Shown: positions 31,480 through 41,257 of the stretch, piece by piece
Position numbering within the stretch: position 1 is the stretch's first letter
How the letters are laid out: each line of letters starts with the position of its first letter
Assembly: GCA_947568835.1 (NCBI GenBank)
Contig: OX387610.1
Location: 5,186,001 to 5,250,000, forward strand
DNA: 64,000 nt
Direction: 5' to 3'
Source: Protonemura montana
Lineage: Eukaryota > Arthropoda > Insecta > Plecoptera > Nemouridae
The notes under the pieces: model-generated
What the model saw: the letters and a program-made list of their open reading frames with translations, nothing else
What the model was told of the DNA's origin: nothing
Database searches by the model: none
Program-made: the position numbers and the translations under genes

Positions 31480-31890
31480 GACTCGCTTTGAGACTTTTCA
31501 TGCTCAAAAGATCTCCGTCAATGTTGACCTCAACGATTGAAATACACGTAACGATATTTAAAAGCGAGCAACCTACGAGAAATATCGAAATTAAATTTTA
31601 TATGACAGTGGCTCCACTTAACGTGATGTTCCGGTACTCTGCATTTTTGTCGGTAAGGTAGTCGTTTGGTGACCATCTTTCACGCAGAGTCTGTAACATT
31701 TACGTTGTTTCCCTACACTCAACGGTAGCACTGAGCGTCTTTGCAGAAAATTGTCTCCAAATGACCACTTTACGGCGACAAAAGGAGGTTGCTACTATGT
31801 TTCCTTCGTTTCGAAATTTAAGAGATTTAATTTAGTTTTTTCTCGCAGATCACTCGCATTTGAGACTGGTGAACGCCAAATTTATCTTGA
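31480..31890. repeat. R1 repeat copy upstream of Tim17-like paralog 1
   Basis: TTGACCTCAACGATTGAAAT, CAGTGGCTCCACTTAACGTG and GTAAGGTAGTCGTTTGGTGA, then an inverted part (CAAATGACCACTTTACGGCG; CGCAGATCACTCGCATTTGA). The two halves suggest a longer element with inverted ends. Confidence 0.5.
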
Positions 31891-32291
31891 TTAATGCTTT
31901 CCTTAACAATTGATAGGTATACAAGTTCAGATATTTTAAGTTGTAGTTATTTCATTTTGGAGTTTATAAACCTTGGTTAATAGATATCAGCAAGAAGTTT
32001 TGCAATACTAACTCAGACTTAACTCGTATATTCCTTTCTCTAGAATTGCATGCCTATGTTTACTTTTAAACTTTGATAATAATTATAATAATTTATTGGC
32101 AGGTTGATGGAATATATATGATATGCTGACAGTCATTAAAATAAATATGTATAGATAACAAACAATAATAAATTTAACGAAGTGAAGGTGTGCAATGTAA
32201 AATGAATTGCAATATACACGTGTAAAGCAGCTTGTTGTATTGTTTTCTTGTTTGCCGGTACTAACATTTCCGAACATGGTGTTTATTAGAC

Positions 32292-33797
32292 TTAGAGCAA
32301 GCCGTCGAGGATGCCGAACGTCAGAGATCCAAGGATTCCAAATATTGCCATCTGCTTGGGCCCCTGAGGCGCTCCTGAAAAACAGGGATGATTTCATCAA
32401 CTTTGGGTGAGATAGTTAATACACATTTTGGAAACAGTTAAGTTCGGGCTGAGATGAGTTTCAACTAAACCTTGTTTTGTTATCAAATGATAGAATTTTT
32501 AAAGAAACTATTTTGGCAATAGTCTGTGGAGATAGGTAAACAACTTTGCTCAAAGGTTTAGGTTCAAGCTAACGGAATGCATGCCAATGCATGCTAAGTC
32601 GAACAGCTGTGAAATCGAAACCGCTTAAGCTTTTAACTTCTTACAACCATCGGTGTGTTTTCGAAAAAAATCAAAAAATTATTTTAAAATAAATTTACTC
32701 ATTCTGCCTTATTTCTAAAACAATGGCACAAAAATAGCAAATAAAAATCAAGTCATTTTGGCATGCTAATCACGGAAAATTGCTATAAGTTTATTTAAGA
32801 TCATTTTCCCCTGATGCCAAAAATCAAAATACAAACTCCTCAGTAAAAACATGAATATTTCATTAGACATGGTAAATGCAGGGTACTGTAAAATGAAAAT
32901 CGTTTTCACCAAGCTGCTAGCTTCTTAAAACCAGCAATGTGTGTTGGAAATTTTGATCTTTAATCTAAGCTTTAAATCGAGTCGATGAAAGTTTATAAAA
33001 ATAAACACTAAAACTAGAAAATGAACCCACCCAAGACTGCCCCCACAATACCACCAGCAATGAAGCTGTTGACGGCGTCCTCGGTCTCGCGCATGTGCTC
33101 GAAAGTGCATTCAACAGTAGTGTAAAACGCCATGATGATGCCGTTGGCGATCGCAAAAGCCGGAGCCTCGGAGACCACGTTCTGGCAAACCTCATTGGTG
33201 GGCTTGCCGTCCTTGAGGTCTGTCACCGCCTTGCAATCAAGTTTACTTCATTTGTTGTTGATAACGGAACCTAACCTAGGGAAACTAGGTGCAGTATCAT
33301 CTAATTGAAGAACGGAGTGGACGAAAGGCCGTACCACTTGCACGGTAAGATTTTTCCACAATTTCATGCTGGCGAGTTTGAACAAATTCTGATGTTTTCA
33401 ATTCGTTTACCAAACAGTGTTGCTCTCACGAATACCGGTTTTACCAACATACCAAACCTTTCAGTGGTTACTTAAATCCCTAAATCACTAAAATGCCCTA
33501 AACACCCTAAAATTGTGGTCACAACCGTAATCACGTGTTTCCGGCTCGTTTGCTCAGCAAAACACGTTCATCGTTTAACGTTAGCGTTGTGACTCTGACT
33601 GATTAAAGCCCCAATATCTAGAATGGGACGCTTTACTGCAAAGATAAATTACGCTATGTTCGTAGGGATACACTGACCACGACCGAAGCGCCACCCACTA
33701 AACCGACGAGGACTCCGTGTAGGGTTCTCCAGAGGACACGACCTGGACATGCTGACTTTTCGTGGCCCATCACTGTCACTGTCACTGTCACTGTCAT
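32292..33797 (-). CDS. Tim17/22/23-like small membrane protein, paralog 2
   Basis: Exons: 33678-33770 (or from 33797), 33031-33229, 32292-32374, again 93/199/83 nt. The core product is 124 aa: MGHEKSACPGRVLWRTLHG, then EAPAFAIANGIIMAFYTTVE with CTFEHMRETEDAVNSFIAGG, then GPKQMAIFGILGSLTFG and ILDGLL. An in-frame ATG nine codons upstream (33797) is followed by a (ACAGTG)n microsatellite and would add MTVTVTVTV to the N-terminus. The start is ambiguous; MGH at 33770 matches the paralogs. AATAAA (32287-32282) follows the stop by only a few bases. Confidence 0.75.
33255..33475 (-). repeat. Degraded 5S-derived SINE
   Basis: AACGGAACCTAACCTAGGGA, CGTACCACTTGCACGG, TTTTTCCACAATTTCATGCT and ACCAACATACCAAACCTTTC keep SINE order with many changes. 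Intron 1 of Tim17-like paralog 2. Confidence 0.55.
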
Positions 33798-33849
33798 GGA
33801 AACTTGGAAACAATTGGCTGAAAAATCGACAAGCGCAATCTCAGGCTTG

Positions 33850-34035
33850 GCCACTGATCTCAAATGACCTGGATAGAGGTTTCTATAGAGAGACTTCGAA
33901 GCCAAAGCCGCCATCTTGAGAGTCCCTGATGTTTAGTTCTCTCAAAGAGCCTGTGCTTTTTTTAAGGGGTTTCAACAGAAGTCTTCGTGATTTTCGTAGC
34001 TTTTTCTCTGGTCAACCTGGTAGTAATTAATATCG
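33850..34035. repeat. Element sharing the 28.4 kb body and a 41-bp unit
   Basis: CCACTGATCTCAAATGACCT and GTTCTCTCAAAGAGCCTGTG correspond to 28.43-28.55 kb. Confidence 0.5.
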
Positions 34036-34283
34036 ATAAAAAAGTGTCAGATCAGCAATTATCAGCAACTTTTATGAAAGTTGGGTTTGTTTATTCTTTG
34101 GAGTAAATTAGTGAATCTGGCTTAAAAGGTATCTGTGGTATCAGCAAATGATTGTGCAAAATCTGTTTGATCAAATTAAAACTCAAATTCAGCAACTTTC
34201 TGGCATTAAGATATTAATTGTGTGCTCATGTTGAGTGTTTTATTGGTAACTGGAGCTTGCATTGCTGAGCAGAGAGTTCAGAG

Positions 34284-34790
34284 CTAGCTGTCGAGGATGC
34301 AGAACGAAAGAGCACCAAGGATTGCAGTTATTGCCATCTTCCGGGGGCCTGAAAAACAAGTGGATTTCAGCGAATTGGGCGAGAAATTTCGTAATCATTC
34401 AGGCAACTAAACTTAAAATAAATGTTTTTCAAATAACTGTTGCCTTTTTTATGAAAAGTTATAGCTTGTACAATAACGTTTTCGGCAATAGTTGGTGGAA
34501 ATAGGTAAACAATGTTGCTCTTGAAAGGAAATGAAACGAAATGCACAGGTTTCGCACAGGTTCCTGTGTCATTTGTCAACCAAATTAACATCAATTGCAT
34601 AAAAATCGATGATAGTAATTTCACGTTACCGTTGCGGTTACCGCGTGTTGCCGGCTCGTTTGCTCAGCAGAACGCAATTGTTGGCGATGTGACTCCATGG
34701 CCTCCTGTCACTCTCCGGAACGCCATTCTGTGGAGTCACTGTCACGGAACTGTCATGGAAACTTGGAAACGATTGTTCGCAGGCTTGATC
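34284..34790 (-). pseudogene. Truncated Tim17-like relic
   Basis: Only exon 3 survives (34284-34348 with a good TTTTTCAG acceptor): GPRKMAITAILGALSFC then ILDS and a premature TAG where paralog 2 has GLL. About 300 bp upstream the sequence (TGACAGTTCCGTGACAGTGA, CCAAGTTTCCATGACAG) matches the region just 5' of paralog 2 exon 1, but exons 1 and 2 are absent. This looks like a partial duplicate of paralog 2 with an internal deletion. It is placed head to tail between paralogs 2 and 3. Confidence 0.65.
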
Positions 34791-34791
34791 T

Positions 34792-35170
34792 TGATCTCAA
34801 ACAACCTGATCTTATTCTTTAGTCCAATGTCGTTTGACAAACAATCTTTTGAACTACAATTCATATATATCCTCCTAGTTTCTTTTTTTGTATTCAAAGG
34901 AAATCTTCATGTCTAGAAATTGAAAGAAGATAATTGGTTTCAACACTAGCTCTTATGGCAAAAATAGCTTCTGAGATAAACACTTTTGTGCATCTCTCTC
35001 TATATAAAAACACCCAACAATTCACTTATATCAATGTTTCTTTCTTGCAATTTGCAATTGTAAGAAAAGGTACAACACAATTTGTATTCACGCAGAAACC
35101 AGACACAACAACTTTTCTAATATATTTTTCAAATAACATCAAGAATGGATTCCTATAAGCAATAAAAAGC
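34792..35170. other. Spacer, nothing recognised
   Basis: AT-rich DNA between the relic and Tim17-like paralog 3. Short ORFs on the plus strand show no motif. Confidence 0.35.
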
Positions 35171-35174
35171 TATA

Positions 35175-37308
35175 TTACATGATTCCGTCAAGGATTCCAC
35201 AGACGAGAGAGAAAACGATAGCGTACGTCACCATCTCTTGGGGTCCTAAAGGTGATCCTGAGGGAAATAGAGAAAATATCAAGAAAAATATTTCCAAACC
35301 ACGTTTTTAAACTATTCCAATAATAAGTCTACATATCCCGAATCCAATTTTAATTTTTCACACAAAGACCATGATATTTTACAATTTACATTGTGATGCA
35401 TACGATGCATACGATTTCATACGATACATATCTTACTTTCTGTTATTCACGAAAAAAATTCCTTTCCATCATTCGCTTGCTGGTTTCAGCTCCCTAATGG
35501 CAATGCCAGAAAAACCAAAAAACACTGCAACAACCGTATATCTTTCGAGATAACCGGGATTCGAGGAATAGTGACAGACCATTCTGCCCTGTGGCCATTG
35601 ACGAGCTCGTCCATACGAGTCACCTCGGCCTCTTCCCCCTTTGAGGGGATCCCTTATCCCACCCCCGCGAAAACTGGAAGATGTTTGTCCGGATAGCTCA
35701 GTTGGTAGAGCACCCGATCGGCAATTGGGAGGTTCCGGGTTCTTATCCCGGTTCAGTAGCACATTTTTCCAGTCTAGCTTCCTTTCCAAATGCATAATAC
35801 TCCATCGGATCGCAAATAGCCTAATAGCTGATGCGCCGTTGAACAAAACAGTAGTTCCGGATTGCTCCCCACCGTAAATCGCCCCTGTGATCCCTCCGGC
35901 CAAGAAGCTGTTAGCGGCGTCCTCGCTGTCTCTTGCGTACTCTATGGTGCACTCCAGCATCGTGTAGACGAGCATGAGGACTCCCGAGTTGAACGCAATG
36001 ATCGGCGCCTCCATCTTGATGTTCTCCCACGCTTCCTCTATGTTCTTCCCACCGAAGAGGTCAGCACCGCCCTGCGATAGACGTTTAGGGTTACCAGAGT
36101 CACTGAAAAAGTTGGCTTTCCTAAAAGTCAGGACTTCAGCGCGAAACTGCGACGGATTTTCAAGAATTTTAAATTGTCTGTGGATAATCTGCGCCGAGCT
36201 TGTAACCAAAGATCTGCAAGGTTTAATTTATATCAATATTCATCTTTACACAGTAACGTTCCAATAAGTACCGAGTTCATGCGAAAAGTGAGTGAGCTGC
36301 TAATCTAGTTCACTTGACCGAGTTTCCTCAAAATTCCCACAATTCTTCCAGTTTTCAAGATCAACATTCCTAAAAGTTTTCTCATTAGCCGAAGAAAGTT
36401 GGAACCTTGAATCTATCAGGCGCAGTTTCCTCGTGATTACTTGCTGTAATCCTGTTTTACTTTTCTGATTCATTAAAAGTGTTAAACATTCTGTTTTATG
36501 AAGAAGCAAACCTACTTAAAAATACAACTGGTATGTTACGTCCCAAATACTAGGATGGATTGAATTTTAAACTTTTAAAGTACCAATTATGAGGGTCTTT
36601 GTTCGATTTGCGTTCATCTTGTCAGGTGTCAACATTTCAACCCGTCTTGACTCGACCATCTAAGCTGTGTTGCCAACTCACGTACCTACCCCCACCCCTT
36701 CCCTTCAGGAGGGTCTTTGTTCGATTCATGTCTATCTTGTCAGGTGTCAACATTTCAACCCGTCTCGACTCGACCATCTAAGTTGTGTTGCCAACTCACC
36801 TACCACAACCACCCCTTCCCATCAGGAGGGTCTTTGTTCGATTCATGTCTAACTTGTCAGGTGTCAACATTTCAACCCGTCTTGACTCGACCATCTAAGT
36901 TGTGTTGCCAACTCACGTACCTACCCCAACCCCTTCCTATCAGGTAAACACCATAAATAAAATTGCAATGCATTTGACAACGCAGCCAAATCAATCAATG
37001 GTGGCAACTGACATGTTTCAGAGGTAAACATTGACTTTTACAAATGCCCTTTGCTAGAAATCGATGCACCTACGGTTTTTATGCCGTTAGTACTAAGCTA
37101 TAGAATATGCTAGAAAATAATTAGACAAAATTAAATTTATCTCAATCTATCAAGACCTCACTCCCCTTTTTATCGAGTTTTTCTAAATACAATCAAAGCT
37201 AAATTAAGTACCCACCACAACGGCACCGCCACCGAAGAGACCGGAAATGAGACCACGAATGGTGCTCAAGATTACTCTGCCCGGACAGCCTCTCTTCTCG
37301 TGACCCAT
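35175..37308 (-). CDS. Tim17/22/23-like small membrane protein, paralog 3
   Basis: Exons: 37216-37308, 35873-36071, 35175-35257 (93/199/83 nt), giving 124 aa. Exon 1: MGHEKRGCPGRVILSTIRG, then LISGLFGGGAVV. Exon 2 starts GGADLFGGKNIEEAW, then EAPIIAFNSGVLMLVYTMLE and CTIEYARDSEDAANSFLAGG. Exon 3: GPQEMVTYAIVFSLVCG, ILDGIM. It is the most divergent of the four in exon 3. Intron 2 holds a tRNA-derived SINE. Sequence upstream of the chosen ATG is open for 40-odd codons but offers no in-frame ATG, so MGH is kept as start. Confidence 0.75.
35590..35800 (+). repeat. tRNA-derived SINE, family T2, best copy
   Basis: A leader (CTCGGCCTCTTCCCCCTTTG) is followed by a tRNA-like part at about 35689-35763: GATAGCTCAGTTGGTAGAGC (A box) and GAGGTTCCGGGTTCTTATCC (B box). 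The tail is CACATTTTTCCAGTCTAGCT. It resembles a tRNA gene over the D and T arms, but the acceptor stem does not pair well. It lies in intron 2 of Tim17-like paralog 3, in the opposite orientation. Confidence 0.8.
36590..36950. repeat. About 118-bp tandem repeat, 3 units
   Basis: Units carry GGAGGGTCTTTGTTCGATT, CTTGTCAGGTGTCAACATTT, GACTCGACCATCTAAG and TGTGTTGCCAACTCACG. A single copy lies at 13.05 kb. Intron 1 of Tim17-like paralog 3. Confidence 0.9.
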
Positions 37309-37554
37309 GTCGGCATAGCCCCAGGCAACACTCGGGCTATTAGCTTTATTCTCCCCTAATTTGCTTGCCTCAACTATTTCCCGATAGTTACCGAGCGACA
37401 GAGAGCTGGTGAACAATGACTTAGTACAAAGCTGCAATTGTTAGATGAATAGATCTCTGATTTCTTGAAAATCTATCTTAGCTACCTTACACCCATATAT
37501 TTTGTAATTTCCTTTTGCACCTGAGAGTACCTCTAGGGCAAAGAATCCAACCAG

Positions 37555-37690
37555 TTGATCTCAAATAACCTGGTCAGAGCATAGGATCCAGCCAGCTGAT
37601 CTCAAATAACCTGGATAGAGCAAAGGATCCAGCCAACTAATCAAAATTGAAGTCAGGCAATCCATTGTTGGCAACAGGTAGTAAGTAGTC
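37555..37690. repeat. 41-bp minisatellite, 2 units plus element flank
   Basis: AGTTGATCTCAAATAACCTG, ATAGGATCCAGCCAGCTGAT, then TCAAAATTGAAGTCAGGCAA and CAACAGGTAG, the inverse of the 22.2 kb flank. Confidence 0.8.
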
Positions 37691-38020
37691 CCCAAATACG
37701 ATGTGTAAATACGAGATGTGATATGATGAAGAGGGGAATGGGAATGGGGATGGTGATGCAGGTTTTAGAGTCGTTAGAGAAGTATTTATAATTTAGGGGA
37801 AGGTCTTTTACCAAAAATGTAAGGAACATTGCTCCAAAAGATATGTGGAGTTTTAATTTACTTGAGGAATAAGATTTGCTTTTCATTTTTACCTCCTCTC
37901 CTCTATTTAAATGAACTAGACACAGTGAACTAAAAACGAAAGGAGAAATGGAAGTGCACACTATCGAACTTAATAGTTTAATTACTCCGTTGAGCACGAG
38001 ATTATAAACTGAGAATTTAT

Positions 38021-40498
38021 TTAGAGGATGCCGTCGAGGATTCCGAACGAGACAGCGCCGATGACAGCGTTGACGGCCATTCCTTGGGGCCCAGCTCGTG
38101 CTCCTGAGGGAAAAAAGCAAGATTATTTCATGATATTATTATGAGGATCACCAAAAACCTCTCAAAAATTGCTTCCTAACAGAGGACTCAAAGTCAAGTC
38201 CCCATTTGGGCAGCAATTTTCAGAGGTTTGCTATCAATAATTTAAAAGGGTCTTAATTTAACCTCCCAATGAGCCACTAGTTCAATATTGAACAGAGCAA
38301 TACTGACCGTTGAACTGAAAGGCTGTATCATTTTGAATTCAGCATTCCTGTACAATAAAACAGCGATTAAACCGAATTGTGCATAAACATAGTGAGCCGT
38401 AAAACTGGATTATTAAACCAGCTGAATTTTTCCGAAATTTTCAAAACAGGTCCAAGTTACGAAAGTTTGGGAAACATTTGCCTAAAAATGTAAGTCAGCA
38501 AATTGAAATTTAGTTAATTTTAGGTATTCAGCATTAAAAAATATGGCTGCCTAGATTTTTTAAAACTTATGCAAAGGCAAAAAAACCATGAGAATAATAC
38601 AAAAATGCAATGAGTTACGCAAAGATGTTTGTTTTTATTTATTTATATTTATTTTCCATTGCACATATACATGATAATACAATTCCATGGTAAAAGGACA
38701 CTTTATCATAGTTTTAAAATTGAAGTTTTGGAAATTGTCAGGTTTATAAAATGCAAATCACAATAAACAACTCTGGCCTCCATTACATGTACAGCTTATT
38801 TTATCTAGATATTCTTTGACGCTATAGAATGCGTGGTTTTAGTAGGTAGTTCTTTATTTTGCTTTTACTTTAGCCCCTACTTATATCAAGTGTTTTGAGG
38901 TAGTTTGGGAGACCGTTACAGATATGTGTTCCAATTTAAGAAGGGTCTCTAGCTGACACTGAAAGGCAGCTTGCAGAATGGTGTAGGTCTTCACGGGATC
39001 TTGTCTTCTTCTCATGAATTTTACTATTTTTCGAGAAGTATTTTGGGGTTGTCTTTTACGAAGAGCAGTACATTCAGCAGGTACAAGCATGGTAATGTAC
39101 GAATCTGTTTTGTCATGAATAATTTTTTACAGGATACCTTTCTTTCCACTCCTTGTTTAATACGTAGTACTCGTTTCTGCTTTATTTTGCTTAATATTAT
39201 TATTATTATTATTATAAATATTCGGTCTGCAAATTTTGACCCTCCCCACAGAATTAGTAATTATGGATTAGATGTTAGCGAGTGTACTTTCTTTGTTAAA
39301 TTTGGATATTGCCCTAAGTTCGTAGCAAGCCGAACTGAATTTTTTTTTCTAATTCTCTCAAATGTGGTTTCCACTTCAGTTTAAAGTCTATTTTAAATCC
39401 CAGAAATGTACTATTCTCTAATATTTCCATATCTTAGCGCTCGAGCTGTTTCCATAGGCAGTCTTGCCAATTTCCTTACCTAAAAGTGCCCCTGTGAGAC
39501 CGCCGGCGATGAAGCAGTTCACGGCGTCCCGGCGTTTCCGTACCGATTCAGAAGCGCAATCTAGGGTCGAGTAGATAAGCATTACAACTCCTGTGCCGAC
39601 GGCAATAGCCGGAGCACGACGCCCAATGTTCTGCACGATGTTGGTGACGCCATTTTTCTCAGTCAGGTCTGACACTGCCTGGAAAAAAACAAACTTATAA
39701 GGAAAGTTATGATAACATTTAATTTGCTATAAGGTGACTTTCTCAGCTTAAGGGGAAAGACTGCTAGAGATTTTAGACTTATTTTTTCAGAGAATTTCTA
39801 ACAGTAACGTTCAAGTAAGAACTCAAGAATTGATGATGAAGGGGTTGAAAGTCGCACAATTTTGACATCTGGTCGTGTGGCAATGGTCTAATGCGTCGGC
39901 TAATGATTAGATGATAATGATGATGAACCTAACCTAGCCTACAAGTGAGAAGGAGAAACCCAGTACCGAAACGTAGCCTACTCCTGTCGAAGACCAAAGA
40001 GGACCACGCGAACAACAGGATTCCTCCACAAATCCATGCTTTCGAGAGGTTGATCAGCAAGGCGAGTGAAGTTGCTGTACTAACTTTCATCTTTCCAAGT
40101 TCCAACTTATCTCCCAAAGAGAACTGGTCGAGAACGGTAGAATCTTAATATGTTTAATAAACAAATTAACCAAAGGAACAACAGAGTTTGTTTTTGTAAA
40201 ATGTTTTTAAAAAGCTTTTTACTACTTTTTTTGGTATAGGTACCAAAATGAATCCCCAAAAATCAACTTTTTTTTACATGCGTTCAGGATATGGACATGA
40301 TTTACGATTTCATCAGAGATGGCAATAGTGATTGATCATTGAATGGTTCAATCATGGAGTTGTGCAGCTTTATTTTTGTAGCATGTGACTCTTAGTTCGG
40401 GTACTGACCACAAATACTGCTCCTCCGATGAGCCCGAAGACGAGCCCATTAAATGTGTTGCTAAATATCCGATCCGGGCACTCTCTCTTGTAGTGCAT
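38021..40498 (-). CDS. Tim17/22/23-like small membrane protein, paralog 4
   Basis: Exons: 40409-40498, 39480-39678, 38021-38103 (90/199/83 nt), giving 123 aa. Exon 1 is MHYKRECPDRIFSNTFNGL with VFGLIGGAVFV, one residue shorter than the paralogs, and the CPGR motif has become CPDR. Exon 2: AVSDLTEKNGV, RRAPAIAVGTGVVMLIYSTL, DCASESVRKRRDAVNCFIAG, GLTGALL. Exon 3: GPQGMAVNAVIGAVSFG, ILDGIL. The TAA stop overlaps the polyadenylation hexamer (TAAATAAA), so the 3' UTR must be very short if that signal is used. It is the first gene of the minus-strand array. Confidence 0.75.
38110..39475. other. Intron 2 of Tim17-like paralog 4
   Basis: AT-rich; short TTATT runs (38636-38655, 39194-39216). I see no second gene. 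Confidence 0.4.
39840..40150 (-). repeat. 5S-derived SINE lacking its head
   Basis: Tail GTCGCACAATTTTGACATCT and body on the minus strand to CTCCCAAAGAGAACTGGTCG. Intron 1 of Tim17-like paralog 4. Confidence 0.8.
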
Positions 40499-40499
40499 G

Positions 40500-41255
40500 A
40501 TTTCTAACAGCTGTGCTCACACAAAAAAAAAACCATGGTTACATCAAACGTTTCTCAAAACAAATATCAACTGTTGTAAAATAGTCTAGTAGATTTTCAA
40601 TAGATTTAAATAGTCTGGTGGAATTTAAATAGAAGCTGAATCGCCTTGTGTATCGATTCGGATCCACAAAATATCACTTTCGCTTATGAAGATGCCACAA
40701 CCAGGAGACAAATCCACCAGCGAAAAAATAATGTCTTGATTTTTTTTGATGAGGGGGTGGCTGCTGAAGGAAAGTGGGTTGTTAGGTGGCCAAATTGGGG
40801 TGGGTCGGAAGGATGTGGTGAACCAAAGGTGACATCTTCGGTCAGATATTAATCATACTGAGAGATTGGGGTTGTAATCGGGGAATTGGCAAACTATTGG
40901 ATGCAGGTATGGGTTTGATTGAACTGTATAGAAGAAGGGGAGGAACTGCAATCATTTTCTAGAACTGGAAAACAAAATCAAATCACATGTTTTAACCTGG
41001 CTAGTTAATTAAGCAATAATTGCATCTTCTTACTAATTTTTTTTAATACAATTTATGAGAATAAGTATAGAATAACTGTGCACAAAATGATCCAGTTCAA
41101 CATTTTAGTCTAGGGCTGCGGTTGTGGCGGAAAATCAGCAACTTTATAATAATTTGATCAAAGCTTAGCATCACTGATTTCTTTAATTTTTTGGCAGCTT
41201 TCCTGTCTCCCACTTTTTTCAGTTCATTGGCCCAGCGCTCTTCCCTCCTGTTGTT
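40500..41255. other. Region upstream of the Tim17-like array
   Basis: Should hold the promoter of paralog 4. A 68-codon plus-strand ORF (40646-40852) has no recognisable motif. Nothing else seen. Confidence 0.35.
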
Positions 41256-41257
41256 TT

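Noticed and set aside
35690..35763. Functional tRNA gene
   Set aside because: A and B boxes are good but the acceptor stem does not pair, and related copies with the same tail occur at 9.8 and 42.2 kb, so it is a SINE.
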